This document shows, piece by piece, positions 34,500 through 45,599 of a stretch of DNA of 64,000 nt. Position numbers and translations under genes: made by a program. Every line of letters starts with the position of its first letter. Position 1 is the stretch's first letter. The notes under the pieces are model-generated. The model saw only the letters and a list, made by a program, of their open reading frames with translations, was not told where the DNA came from and did not search any database. Source of the DNA: Sabellastarte sp. h YS-2021 (lineage: Eukaryota > Annelida > Polychaeta > Sabellida > Sabellidae); the NCBI GenBank assembly GCA_964017235.1, contig OZ024929.1:22875464-22939463 (forward strand), given 5' to 3'.

Positions 34500-35799
34500 T
34501 ACACTAATTTAGTAACTTAGCTATGATGGTGATGCATCTCCCTGTCAAGTTTGAATTCGACTAGACAAAGCATTTTCCAGTTAGAGTCCAGAAACAAAAA
34601 TGTGGACAGACGGATGGACAGAAAAATGGACAAAAACAGACAAACAGACAGGAAAATGGACAAACAAACAGACGGAGTTACACCAATTTCAAAAGGAACC
34701 TAGCTATGATGGTGATCTATATCCCTGTCAAGTATGAATTCGATTGGACAAACTGTTTTCGAGTTGGAGTCCGGAAACGAAAATGTGGACAAACTGATGG
34801 ATGGACAGACAAACAGACAAAAATGGACAAACGAACGAATGGAATTTAACCAATTTTGAAAGGAACCTAGCTATGATGGTGATGTATGTTCTTGTGAAGT
34901 TTGAATTTGATTGGAGTAACCGTTTTCGAGTTAGAGACCGGAAACAAAAATGTGGACGGACAGATGGATGGACAGAAAAACGGACAAAAAACAAACAAAC
35001 GGACAGAAAAACGGACAAACAAACAGACGGAGTTTCACCAATTTTGAAAGGAACCTAGCTATGATGGTGATCTATGTCCCTGGCAAGTATGAATTCGATT
35101 GGACAAACCGTTTTCGAGTTAGAATCCGGAAACAAAAATATGGACAAACAGATGGATGGACAGACAAATGGACCAAAAACAGACAAACAAACAAATGGAA
35201 TTTCACCAATTTCAAAAGGAACCTAGCTATGATGGTGATCTATGTTCCTTTGAAGTTTGAATTTGATTGGAGTAACCGTTTTCGATTTAGAGTCCGGAAA
35301 CGAAAATGTGGACGGACAGATGGATGGACAGAAAAACGGACAAACGAACACACAGAATTTCACCAATTTCGAAAGGAACCTAGCTATGATGGTGATCTAT
35401 CTCCCTGTAAAGTTTGAATTGGTCAAACCATTTTCAAGTTAGAGTCCGGAAACGAAAATGTGGACAAACAGATGGATGGACAGACAAACGGACGAAAAAC
35501 GGACAAACGAACAGACAGAATTTCACCAATTTCAAAAGGAACGTAGCTATGATGGTGATCTATCTCCCTGTGAAGTTTGAATTAGATTGGTCAAACCGTT
35601 TTCGAGTTAGTGTCTGGAAACAAAAATGTGGACAAACAGCCGGATGGACAGACAAACGGACGAAAAACGGACAAACGAACAGACGGAATTTCACCAATAT
35701 CGAAAGGAACCTAGCTATGATGTTGATCTATGTCCCTGTCAAGTTTGAATTCGATCGGACAAACCGTTTTTGAGTTGGAATCCGGAAACTAAAAATGTG

Positions 35800-35831
<32 letters not shown>

Positions 35832-35840
35832 GACAGACAG
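34500..35840. repeat. tandem array of about 165-bp units, eight copies (pearl-like)
   Basis: The phrase TAGCTATGATG starts at 34518, 34701, 34868, 35056, 35224, 35381, 35544 and 35712, giving unit lengths of 157-188 bp. Each unit has CACCAATTTCAAAAGGAACC, GAATTCGATTGGACAAACCG, TTTTCGAGTTAGAGTCCGG and a GACAGA/GGACAAAC-rich end. A core of tandem units of about 160 bp next to (GACA)-type microsatellites recalls the pearl elements described in bivalves. This is a likeness of architecture only. The open frames on + across it are shadows of the repeat. Confidence 0.85.
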
Positions 35841-37620
35841 ACGTCGGACACATCAATCTAATAGGCGGGTTGGTTACATGCAACCCGCCTAATAAAAATG
35901 ATGAATATACCACCTGCCCTCTTTATTATGTTGATGTCAATTTCAAGACATAAAATGAGAAGAAATATTTTTACTTAAAGACAGCAAGTATCACAAGCTA
36001 TGTTTGTGACATCACAATGACAGTTGCATTGTGACATCAATGAGTAATGACATCATCAGAAAGGAAAGTATTGATTTTTTACGTATGTATGAAGAGAAGC
36101 AGTTTCACTGTGTATTCCCAATTAAAAATGATAAAAACTCTCTCCTGGCTTTAATTTTCAAACAAATTACACCAAATTTGGTAGAATCCATCGGTACCCC
36201 ATGAAATATCTTCCCACCAAATTTGAGATTGATTGATGTTATAGTTTTTGAGTTAAAAGGGTAAAACGGTGCACAGACAGAGAAGCAGATTTCACTGTAA
36301 AAGCCCAATTAAAAATACGAAAAACTCTCCCCTGGCTTTAATTTTCACACAAATTACACCAAATTTGGAAGAATTCGTCTGTACCCCATAAAATACATGC
36401 CCACCAAATTTGAGCTCGATTGGTGTTATAGTTTTTGAGTTATAAGGGTGAAACGGTGCACAGACAGACAGACAGACGGACAGACAGAAACAAACTGATC
36501 ACAATAACCCTCTCCTATCGTCGAGTGTTAACTAGTAACAAACTACTTTGTTTATATAACTTCAAATAAATCACTTCAAAGAGCACAGCATGTGTAGCAT
36601 TAGTATTGTTAAATAATAACTGCTTCTATATATAACAGTTGCACTGTTATTAGACAGCGGCATGATTTAATGACTACTTATAAGAGTTCAATTTAAATAC
36701 ACATCTTAAATCAATAGTACCACAAATAATTCAGTACTTAAATACGTTCAGTAGAACAGTTACTTACGAAGATAATACTTCAAAACTAACTTAAACCAAA
36801 TCAAATGCCACCTTGTATAACATTTGCACCCTTATTAGACAGCACAGTTTAATTGTCCAATAACTTTTAAAAGACACAGTATGTCTAACATGTGCACTGT
36901 TAACAGATAACTGTTTCTTTTTGTAACATTTATGAAATCCACAGTTTAATTAACTAGTGACAAGTTAATGTATTTTTATACAAGTTCAAATTAAATCACT
37001 TTGAAAGAAACAGTATGTATAACATTTTTACTGTTAAATAATAGCTGATTCTGTATATAATACTTGCACTGATATTAGACAGCAATAATATCAGTGCTGA
37101 TTCTGTATTTAATAATTGCACTGATATTAGACAGTGACACAGTTTAGTTGACTAATAATAATGTTATTTACTTATAAAAGTTCGAATTAAGACACTTTGA
37201 AAGGCACAGTATCTATAACATTTGCACTGTTAAGTAGTAATTGCTTCCGTATATAACTATTGTACTGTTATTGGACTGCGGCGTAATCTATTATCTAGCA
37301 ACAAGCTAGGGTACTAGTAAAAGTTCAATTTATAAAAACACCTTGCACTGTGATACTGCTATTAGACAGAGGCACCATTTATTGACTAGCAACAAACCAG
37401 CATTCTAATACCAATTCAATTTACAAACACTGTTATTAGACAGAGGCACCATTTATTGACTAGCAACAAATCAGCATTCTAATATCAATTCAATTTACAA
37501 ACATTGTTATTAGCAGAGGCACCATTTATTGACTAGCAACAAACCAGCGTTCTAATACCAATTCAATTTACAAACACTATTATTAGACAGAGGCACCATT
37601 TATTGACTAGCAACAAACCA
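35667..37620. repeat. 1.9-kb repeat, copy B
   Basis: It begins inside the last unit of the 165-bp array and matches 30597-32528 almost base for base. It contains a hairpin AGGCGGGTTG / CAACCCGCCT near 35862-35890, the 184-bp pair, the satellite-like region and the 74-bp array. The 74-bp array continues in this copy to about 37660. This copy seems to be in its longer, original setting. Confidence 0.85.
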
Positions 37621-38287
37621 GCATTCTAATACCAATTCAATTTATAAGCACCTTGCACAATAGTTTGTAAACACACTCCTTAAATCAATAATACCACTAA
37701 GAATCCAGTAGCAAGATTAGATACCAAACTTGAGGGGGGTATATGGAATGTCTATAACATATGTAGGCAGATCTGTGGCAGTATTGTTACTGGGGCATTA
37801 TACACTTTCAAGTTATTCAATGAATATTTGTAACCTCTGACCCTGTTGATTTGTATTGTTTTCATTTATTCCTTTGATGGTTCACTATTATACACAAAAT
37901 TAGTACTACTAGTTTACCCCAGGATATTTAGTTTATAAACTTCCTTATTTGGCTCATGCACATGCTCCCTGTTGCCTGGTTCTGGTGATAGTGTCATTTG
38001 ACATTTGTGAATACTTTTTATAACCCATGTCAACAATGTTTTGGTTTGTTTCCGCTTTCCTCCCAGTCAATATGTAAAAGCACTGATTGGGGTCTGATTG
38101 CTTTGTTCTTATTTTACATTGGATTTATTGTTTGTACACCTGAAGTTCTTCACTTGGATATCAATTTACATGCCTTGATTTCTTAAGGTCAGTGGACATT
38201 TCATATCTTTTGGGTTTGTCACTTTCAAGTTTTATACTGCAGTTCCACTGTCGTGGGTTTGCCTCCTGATCATTTTCATGTTTGTGC
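37621..38287. other. no recognisable gene
   Basis: The end of the satellite-like region, then ordinary sequence. Short + frames (37998-38186) show no motif. Confidence 0.5.
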
Positions 38288-38664
38288 CCTGGGGCCTGTT
38301 TCACAAAGCTTCCTTTGGAAAGGACCTCCTTTAGTGAAGGAAGGTCATTTTTATTCCTTTGGGAAAGGCCACTTATATATTCAGTTTCACAAAGCCTCCT
38401 TTAACTCTCCTTACCAAAGGTCTTCCTTGAAACTTAAGGAGGGAGCAAATGCTCATTAAAGTTATTAAACATTCCTTGAAGGACACTTCCTTAAATTTAA
38501 GGTGGGTCCTTAGCTTTCTGTGAAATTTAAGGGAGTTTTCAAGGTCTCCTTTAAGGAAGGGGGCTTTGTGAAACTGAGATTTTTAAAGGAGGTATAAATT
38601 CAACGAAATCCTTAAATTTAAGGTGACCTTAAGTTTAAGGAGGCTTTATGAAACCGGCCCCAGG
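38288..38664. mobile_element. 377-bp palindromic MITE
   Basis: The left end CCTGGGGCCTGTTTCACAAA and the right end, read inverted (CCTGGGGCCGGTTTCATAAA), differ at two positions. The inside is rich in AAGGAGG and CCTCCTT phrases and folds on itself over much of its length. No protein is encoded. The end sequence has the style of MITEs that are common in marine invertebrates, but the superfamily is not clear. Confidence 0.85.
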
Positions 38665-39085
38665 AGTCAACTTGTGAAAGCTTGATATATGTCTATTTAG
38701 TCGTACTCAGGACATACTCAGGATGATGAGGGTCACTGCTTTAATTTTTAAGGCAATTTAAAAATTTCTGTAATTCAGCATTTTCTGTAAGGTTTTGTAA
38801 TGATTGTATGCCTTATCGTTCTTGGTGTTACAAGTAATTGTGTGTATGTTCCTGTGAAATGAAGCCAAATGATTGTATCCAAAGGGAAGAAATATCACTT
38901 GAGTATCCTGAGGGTCCCTCTTAATACCAAACAATTCTAATTCTAATTGGACTTTTATAGCGCTTAATCTCTTGTCATAAAGACAGACTCTAAGGTGCAT
39001 CACACAAAAAACATTGTTCAATATTCATAAACTAGAGACATTGCAGGGGTCAGCACCACAGAGAAAGCAGGAGGAGATTGGAAAT

Positions 39086-41196
39086 TTAGGGTGGATATGC
39101 TTTTCCAAAGAGGTATGACTTCAGCTTTGACCTGAAGGAGGCAAGTGAGTTCGCAGAACGGACCTCGTCAGGAAGGTCATTCAAAATCATAGGTGGGTCA
39201 TATGCAAAACTGAGTCCAAAATGCTTTTGAGACTTGAAAACTGAAGCAAAGTGGGGAACCTCAAGAAACATGCCATCAGATTGACTTTGACGAGTGTTAT
39301 ATGCACTATGTCTGGATATGAGAAAGGGTTCAGAGTATTTGGGGTTACCACTGTGTAGGAACTTATAAACAAGCACAGCAGTCTTAAAGATAGAACGGTA
39401 CTTAATCGGCAACCAATGTAGTGCTTTTCTAACTGGAGTGATGTGTGAATACTTGGTGGTGTTGGCAACAATTCTGGCAAGACTGTTCTGAACATATTGA
39501 AGTTTGCGCAGATCCAGAGCTGAGAGACCTCTGAACCTAGAGTTACAGTAATCAAGACGACTTCCGACCAGAGCATTGGCAGCCATGAGGGCAGCTTCAT
39601 GTGTCAGATGTCCTCGGAGTCGCTTAAGATCCCGGACACTAGCAAAACAAGCCTTGCAGACTTTCATAACATGGCAAGAGAATGAGAAATCTGAATCAAG
39701 CCAGACACCAAGGTTCCTAACTGCATCTACTGGTGATATAAGATTACCGAGTATGTTGACTGGGAAGGAGTGATTAAGTTTTTCACGCTGAGACTTAGAG
39801 CCAAACACAATGAATTCGGTCTTATCAGGATTTAGCTTAAACTTATTTGTAGAGAGCCATCTCTTAACGTTTTCAAGGCAGCGTGACAGTTTATCAAGGG
39901 CCGAGGCAGCATTTTTATGTGTGAGATGCACATACAATTGTGTGTCATCAGCATAGAACTGGAAACTAATACCAGGATGATTCTGTATGACTTTACTCAG
40001 CGGAGTGGTATAGAGTGAAAAAAGGATTGGCCCCAGAACAGAGCCTTGAAGCACACCATGCAATAACTTTTTGGCATCAGATAAAATTGACCCTATCTTA
40101 ATGCACTGTACATGGTCTGAGAGATAAGACTTGAGGCAGTTGAGGACAACCCTGCTGACACTGAACCAGGAGCTGAGAGAATCAAGAAGCGTATCATGAT
40201 CAATAGTATCAAAAGCTGCTGATTGATCCAAGAGAACGACAGCAGTAGCCTCAACTTTAGCAAAAGCCAGATGAACATCATTCTTAATTGAAAGCAATGC
40301 AGATTCAGTCGAGTGACCTAGTTTATAGGCCTGACATTATCTAGTCCGTTCACCCTAGCATGGTCATTCAATTGAGAAGCAACAACACGTTCAACAAGTT
40401 TCGATATGAAGCCCAGCCCTGAAATAGGCCTGTAGTTTTTTTAAGTCATTTGGTGGTAGTAAAGACTTTTTGATCAATGGGGTTACAATAGCCTTCTTAA
40501 ACTCATCAGGACAACACCTTCTGACAATGAGCAGTTAACAAGCCTGGTAATAGAGGGCAGTAAAATATCTATACATTCCTTAACAAGAAATGTGGGCCAT
40601 GGATCTAATAAGCAAGATTTAGAGGATGACTTCATGATAATTTTTCTAATTTCCTCCTGAGAAACTTGTTTAAAGCAGCTGAAATTAGGCACATCGGGTG
40701 CAGGAGGAAGGGAGAATGAGTCACTAGAGGAAAATGAGTTTCTGATTTTAGCTATTTTGTCACTGAAGAAAGTGATAAACCTGTCAGCAAAACCTTTCTT
40801 AGATTCATGAGAAGGGAGTACTGCTTCAGGACCAGAGTGTAGTGCAGAACGTAAGGCCTGCCATAGCTTCTTGGAGTCGTTAGCATTTTCTCTGACCAGG
40901 TTTCTGAAGTAACTTGCCTTATCTTTGTTGACCAGTGAATTGCACCGAGCAATCTGTTTTCGAAGTCTAGATCGATTGTAGGCAGATTTATCTTTATGCC
41001 AGATTCGTTCCAGTTGTCGTCTGATGTTTTTTGCCAGTCGGTAGGAATCAGATAGCCAACCAGTAGCTTGTTTAGTAGAAGTTCGAGTAACCAATGGTGC
41101 ATGCTTATCAAGCAATCTGCTCAAGTCACCTAAGTATTGTTCACACAGAACACTGACTGTATCACCCGGGCATCTTACGAATGAGCAATTTCCCAA
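39086..41196 (-). pseudogene. L2-like LINE ORF: linker and reverse transcriptase
   Basis: The frame from 41196 carries the linker (LSDSYRLAKNIRRQLERIW, KLWQALRSALHSG, SSKSCLLDPWPTFLVKECID) and stops at 40483 after a frame change. About 180 bp with NYRPIS-type remnants follow. From 40297 to 39086 a clean 403-codon frame reads VVLLDQSAAFDTIDHDTLLD, GVLQGSVLGPILFSLYT, FQFYADDTQLYVHL (intact catalytic YADD), KFKLNPDKTEFIVFGSK, LVGSRLDYCNSRF, HWLPIKYR and LNDLPDEVRSANSLASFRSK near the end. The catalytic Asp pair is kept. Only frame breaks upstream silence it. Confidence 0.9.
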
Positions 41197-42232
41197 ATCC
41201 TAACACAAACTAAGTCAGTTTTATGATACCTCCTGTAGGTGACCACTTTTTCCTTATTTGAAGGTGGATTAACTGAATCAAGCTGAGCAAGGACAAGAGC
41301 ATGGTCGGAGATAAATTTAGCAACTCGTACATTGGAAAAGCTACTGGTATCAGTAGGAGTGAGAACAAGGTCTAGAATATGACCATGAAGATGGGTAGCC
41401 GTTTGAACATTTTGTGTAATATTGCATGATTCTAAACAGTTCTGGAATTTAATACTATCATTTGAAGAAGTATCCACATGAATATTAAAATCACCGCAAA
41501 TTAGGAATGAGGGAGAAACTGAGGATAAGTATTCTAAAAGATTGAGAAATTGGTTCAGGAAAGTGTCAGAGCATGAGCCAGGTGGACGATAAACACAAGT
41601 AAACACAAGCGGTTGAGCCGCGGACCCAATTGCAATGCTAATATTTTTAAAGGAACTGAATGTAGGAGTATCCACTGATCTAAACTGTATAGCTTTGTTG
41701 ATAAAAATCCAACACCACCACCCCGGCCATGAATACGGGGTTTGTGGCAGAATTTGAAACCTGTTGGGGTGATGGAATGTAGAAGACTGTCCGTATCCTC
41801 CAGGCTAATATGTGTTTCAGTGACAGCAAGAATGTCGACAGAATGTGCTGATACAGTATCATTGATGCACGGTCCCTTGTTTCTTACAGACCGCCAATTT
41901 ACTGCCCCAAAAGAGATTGGTCCAGGATTAAGCGAGATATCACCGCAAAACAACAGTAGTTTCGCAAGACCATGACGCTTAGCCACACAAGGGAAATGAT
42001 GTGTATTCAGGACATAGCTATGGTGTCTGTAGGGGCGTGATAATGAAGTAAGACCATGAGCAGACAACGGAATAAACACTTTGGAATCACTGTATCCTGA
42101 TTTTCTCCAAAACAACAGTAAGAGAAACACCCAGCGGATGGTAGACATTGCACTCCAGTTCCCTAAACTAAGAACCAGACCGTGAGGAGTAACACCAGTA
42201 TGCCTTAATACTAAGTTTTTTTTATGTGACAC
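41175..42232 (-). pseudogene. L2-like LINE ORF: N-terminus and endonuclease
   Basis: ATG at 42232 opens a frame with a hydrophobic stretch (IRWVFLLLLFW) and then LLLFCGDISLNPGP, the marker that precedes the endonuclease. NWRSVRNKG, ILAVTETHI (catalytic Glu) and GRGGGVGF follow. A single-base loss in a T run near 41703 shifts the frame. The next frame gives CVYRPPGSCS, SFLICGDFNIHVD (GDFN box), HILDLVLT and SDHALVLAQL (SDH box). A second shift lies near 41205. The protein would nick target DNA for target-primed reverse transcription. Confidence 0.88.
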
Positions 42233-42250
42233 AGTTTATCCACTGTAATT

Positions 42251-42733
42251 CCGTCCCGTGGGCGACTCACGGGCATCCTACACTCCTCACTGAGCCTCTA
42301 GAATAAAAATTTCCCTAAAGTGAATCAAAAAGAGGATGGCCTTAAGCTAAAGGAAGTATTGGAGTGACTAGAAACTGCAATAGATAATGATATTCAGAAG
42401 ATATTGACAGCCACAACAGTGAAAAACAACAATGGAGTAAAATAAAAATAATATAAAATAAAAATTAAATCACAATAAATTTGGGCGATAATTCCCCTAC
42501 TATCAATAAGCATGCAAATACAAGCTACAACATTGGTAAAAAGCCAGATTACACAGACGCTTTGGATATTATTTGGTTTTCCATACAAAAAAATGTTGAA
42601 AACAGTTAATAATAGAGCAGAATTATACTCCAAACAGGGTTTTAAGGTTTGTTTACAAAAAAGACGTCTCCGCGGTGCGTACTAAAGTGTTAGCGGGGGC
42701 TTATTGTTATCACTGAAATGTGACTTTAACTTG
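42251..42733. other. no recognisable gene
   Basis: AT-rich flank upstream of the LINE 5' end. The 79-codon - frame (42394-42633) has no motif. Confidence 0.5.
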
Positions 42734-42884
42734 TTTTGTATGTCCTTAGTGGCCTAGTGGGTAGCAAATTTGGCATCTAATCACAGGCTGTCTCCTCTGT
42801 GGGTTCGAGTCCCAAACATGGCAATACAGAGAACCTGTCCCAATATGTCTCTGGCTGTTGAACGGGACGTAAAAACCCCAACTT
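42734..42884 (+). mobile_element. tRNA-derived SINE, family A, copy 2, with target duplication
   Basis: The head AGTGGCCTAGTGGGTAGCAA serves as A box and GGGTTCGAGTCCC as B box, followed by GGCTGTTGAACGGGACGTAA and AACCCCAACTT. It is flanked by TGACTTTAACTTG on both sides (42721-42733 and 42885-42897), a 13-bp target duplication. It is therefore a complete insertion. Confidence 0.9.
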
Positions 42885-42962
42885 TGACTTTAACTTGATT
42901 TGTGAACTTTATAATTGTTATACTAATTCAACACTAAATTTACTTACATGTTAATATTATTA

Positions 42963-43501
42963 ATACCCCATTCACACTACCATTGTTATACCCCATGTTT
43001 TTAAGTTTTACTCAGTGGTGGAACAGCCTCCCAGGATGCCTCATATTCTCTGAGATTTGGTGTATACATAAGGTATGACACACATGACCACTGATTGAAC
43101 CACGATATGTAACCGTAAATAACAGTAGGATGGCAGTGGGATGAGAGTAGTATAAACATGTATCACTGAGAGACAACCTCCACTTACCTCCACTTACCAA
43201 ATATTGCCATCGCACTAACCTTTTTTACACCGAAGCAGGACTGATTCACAACCTTAAATAAACCATGGACCACACCTTCAGTTACCGCATGAAAAATTCA
43301 TCCGCACATGCTCACGGTTCCAAATTTAGAGGCAGAAATTTTAAACATTTTAAAACTTCTGTAGGATGCTCAAGGAATTGGACGGCAGCCCAATACATCA
43401 CAAGTTCACATACGGGCATTGGATAGTAGTTGAAGAACAGGGGAGTTTTGTCTAACACCTGTAACCACGGGTTATATCATCTGAAAGTGTGAAAGGGGTA
43501 T
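42963..43501. mobile_element. 539-bp MITE with ATACCCC ends
   Basis: The left end ATACCCCATTCACACT and the right end AGTGTGAAAGGGGTAT are inverted with one mismatch in 16. The interior has no coding frame of note. Target duplicates are not clear. Confidence 0.65.
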
Positions 43502-44355
43502 AAGAATACTGACTTGCACCAGAATTGTTAACCTGGTAACATCTAAAAGTTCTCATATAATGTGCCTTTATAGTGTGAAAAAAAATGTAGTCTGTGCTTC
43601 TAACCTGTTATTTTTAATCAAATTTCCACTACTGAAACAATTTCTGTTATTAAAGCCTCAAACGCTGGAGTGGTTTTGCATTTAAAAGCTTGGTCTATCA
43701 CCTCTGAGGTCTTGTGTTTGAATACAGCTCATTGCAACAGGTGGGGTACATTGATGGGTTTTGGGTTTAAAGCAAAACTGAACATAATCCTTTAGCATAC
43801 ACCACTTAAAACTTAATGGGCAGCATAGCCTTGCTTAAGGCTCAAATGTGTACCATATCTTTTTCAAACATGTACACTATATATTTGTTATACACTATAT
43901 ATTTGTTATAGATATTTGTTATTCATAAAGCACTCATACATGTTAGTAGATGTAAGTTCATCAGATATGATGTCTAAGCAGTATGCCAATGTAAAAGCCA
44001 GTATATGTAAGAGAATATTATAATAACTGTATGTTTATTATCTGAACTGAAAGTTTTTCCTAATTACAAAGAAACTTGAGCCTTTATCAAGGCTACGGGC
44101 AACATTTAATGAATAGGATATTGAGCTTTCATTACTTTATAACATCCAGACTTCAGAACCTCGACACATAAATATCATTGCTGAGAAAACAATCCACCCA
44201 AACCTTTGACATTTGTGCCATTGGGTTAACATACTTCTGGATAATCTGTTGGAAATATTGGTTTAGATCAAGAGACATTTAAAAAAATAACAAGACTGAA
44301 ATTGTTTTTGGTATACCAGAGCGAGCCACAAAGTCACCAGAGACACGAGTAGTGC
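43502..44355. other. no recognisable gene
   Basis: AT-rich. CACTATATATTTGTTATA occurs twice in a row near 43878-43915. Nothing else is seen. Confidence 0.5.
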
Positions 44356-44360
44356 ACTGA

Positions 44361-44430
44361 AGTGGTCACCCATCCCAGTACTAAGGTAACCCAATGCCAC
44401 TTAACTTTTGTAAAGGACAGACACTCATCA
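44361..44430 (-). pseudogene. 5S rRNA-derived fragment
   Basis: On the - strand, AAGTTAAGTGGCATTGGGTT and then TTAGTACTGGGATGGGTGAC follow the order of the 5S rRNA internal promoter region: the A-box-like GTTAAGC block, then TTAGTACTTGGATGGGTGACC in the gene. There are several differences and the ends of 5S are missing or too diverged, so it is a pseudogene or a 5S-derived SINE head. A functional 5S gene is very unlikely. Confidence 0.65.
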
Positions 44431-45059
44431 CACTACGCCACAATTTATGAAAGTCCAGAGACAAAAAAAAAGTGATCTTCAGAAGCGCGAACCTTGCTGG
44501 AAAAATGGAAGGGGCATATTTCAGGCATACCACAGTTTCAAAGATAGAAAGCATGATTAACACATGTTTATTCAGCCTATTTTTGCAACTTAAAAACTCT
44601 TTAGTCGTATGACACTCACGCCACACAAGGACCTACTGAGACCAGAGCAAATAGTATACTTCGATGTTTGGGTGACTTTTTAACATGAATAGTGCTAAGA
44701 CCACCAACATGGTTATTTTAGAAAATTGTTGATTTCGTTATTTTATCTAGTTTCCCATCTAATAAGACTGTCACATATCTGTTAATGTTTGACATTGCTG
44801 GGGGTCTGATAAGCAAGTGAGAATAATTCAGCTTTGGTATAAAAAGCTTTTTCATAATTGTTACTTAACCTGGTGGTGTCAAATGTCACTTTATTCCATT
44901 TGTTAATAGTTTCCGTTATTTTTACTACTGTAGCTTAGCTCAGGAATACTATATATGATTAACTGAAAAACCAAAATGATTAAAATCTGTGATATTGCAT
45001 TTCAGGATGTCATTTGCATAGAGTCCACCCTTAGATTATTTTCTGATTTTCTTGTTAGA
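44431..45059. other. no recognisable gene
   Basis: AT-rich with no supportable feature. Confidence 0.5.
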
Positions 45060-45145
45060 CAAAGGTCAAAGTTGGTGATTTACGTCCCGGTCAACAGCCA
45101 GGGTCATACATGGACGGGTCCTCAGCATTGCCACTTACAAAAATT
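45060..45145 (-). mobile_element. SINE family A, copy 3, partial
   Basis: On the - strand it matches the 3' two thirds of the family: AGTGGCAATGCTGAGGACC, ATGACCCTGGCTGTTGACCG and ACCAACTTTGACCTTTG. The A and B boxes are missing, so it is truncated at its 5' end. Confidence 0.8.
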
Positions 45146-45595
45146 TTCTTGACAGATATTTTGGTACACACTGGGCAAGTTTAAATTCCAGTATTAATCA
45201 GTTGATGTCTGGAAATGAATTAAAAACTGCTTGGAAATAAGTTATACAAGCTTTCTCGGTCACACTGACATAATAATATATTATTATCTAATTTAGAATT
45301 ATCTTTGCAAGGTACTTTAAATGGATGACTATGATGCACTGAAGATTTGTACACATCAAACGGATCTAATTAGATCTAATATGACACACTCTTAAGGTCT
45401 TTACACGCCAAAGTTATCTGACAATATCCTATATTTTGCACCCAGACTGAACAAACCAGTGGAAACATTAAAAGTTACAGTAATTGTAATCGAAGGTGTA
45501 TGCTATTTGGTGATGACACCTGTTTACATAATACCTAGCACCTTTGCGTTGGTTGCATTGTGATATGCAGTAAGAGGAGCGAAGGGAACCAGTAC
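45146..45595. other. no gene; possible SINE B tail at the right edge
   Basis: The last 30 bases (GAGCGAAGGGAACCAGTACA) resemble the tail of SINE family B at 12134-12165 (GAGCAGAGGAAACCAGTACA). The Gypsy element seems to have landed in or next to a SINE relic. Confidence 0.4.
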
Positions 45596-45599
45596 ATAT

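Larger units (their letters stand above)
38930..42250 (-). mobile_element. near full-length L2-like LINE
   Basis: A - strand non-LTR retrotransposon of about 3.3 kb with endonuclease and RT in order. At its 3' end, just after the ORF region, AATTAGAATTAGAATTG repeats form the short tandem tail typical of L2/CR1 elements (about 38933-38955). The coding region is split into about five frame segments by small changes, but most blocks are well preserved, so it died fairly recently. The 5' end near 42250 is uncertain. Confidence 0.9.

Noticed and set aside
34801-35773. Overlapping + frames rich in TDGWT and ERNLAMM phrases
   Set aside because: They read through the 165-bp tandem array; the protein repeats only mirror the DNA repeat.
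42748-42820. Possible tRNA gene because of A-box and B-box sequences
   Set aside because: No cloverleaf stems close, the sequence recurs with a common tail and target duplicates, so it is a SINE.
42963-43501. Considered as a Harbinger MITE because of nearby TTA
   Set aside because: TTA is present only on the left side; ends do not match those of the Harbinger element, so the superfamily is left open.
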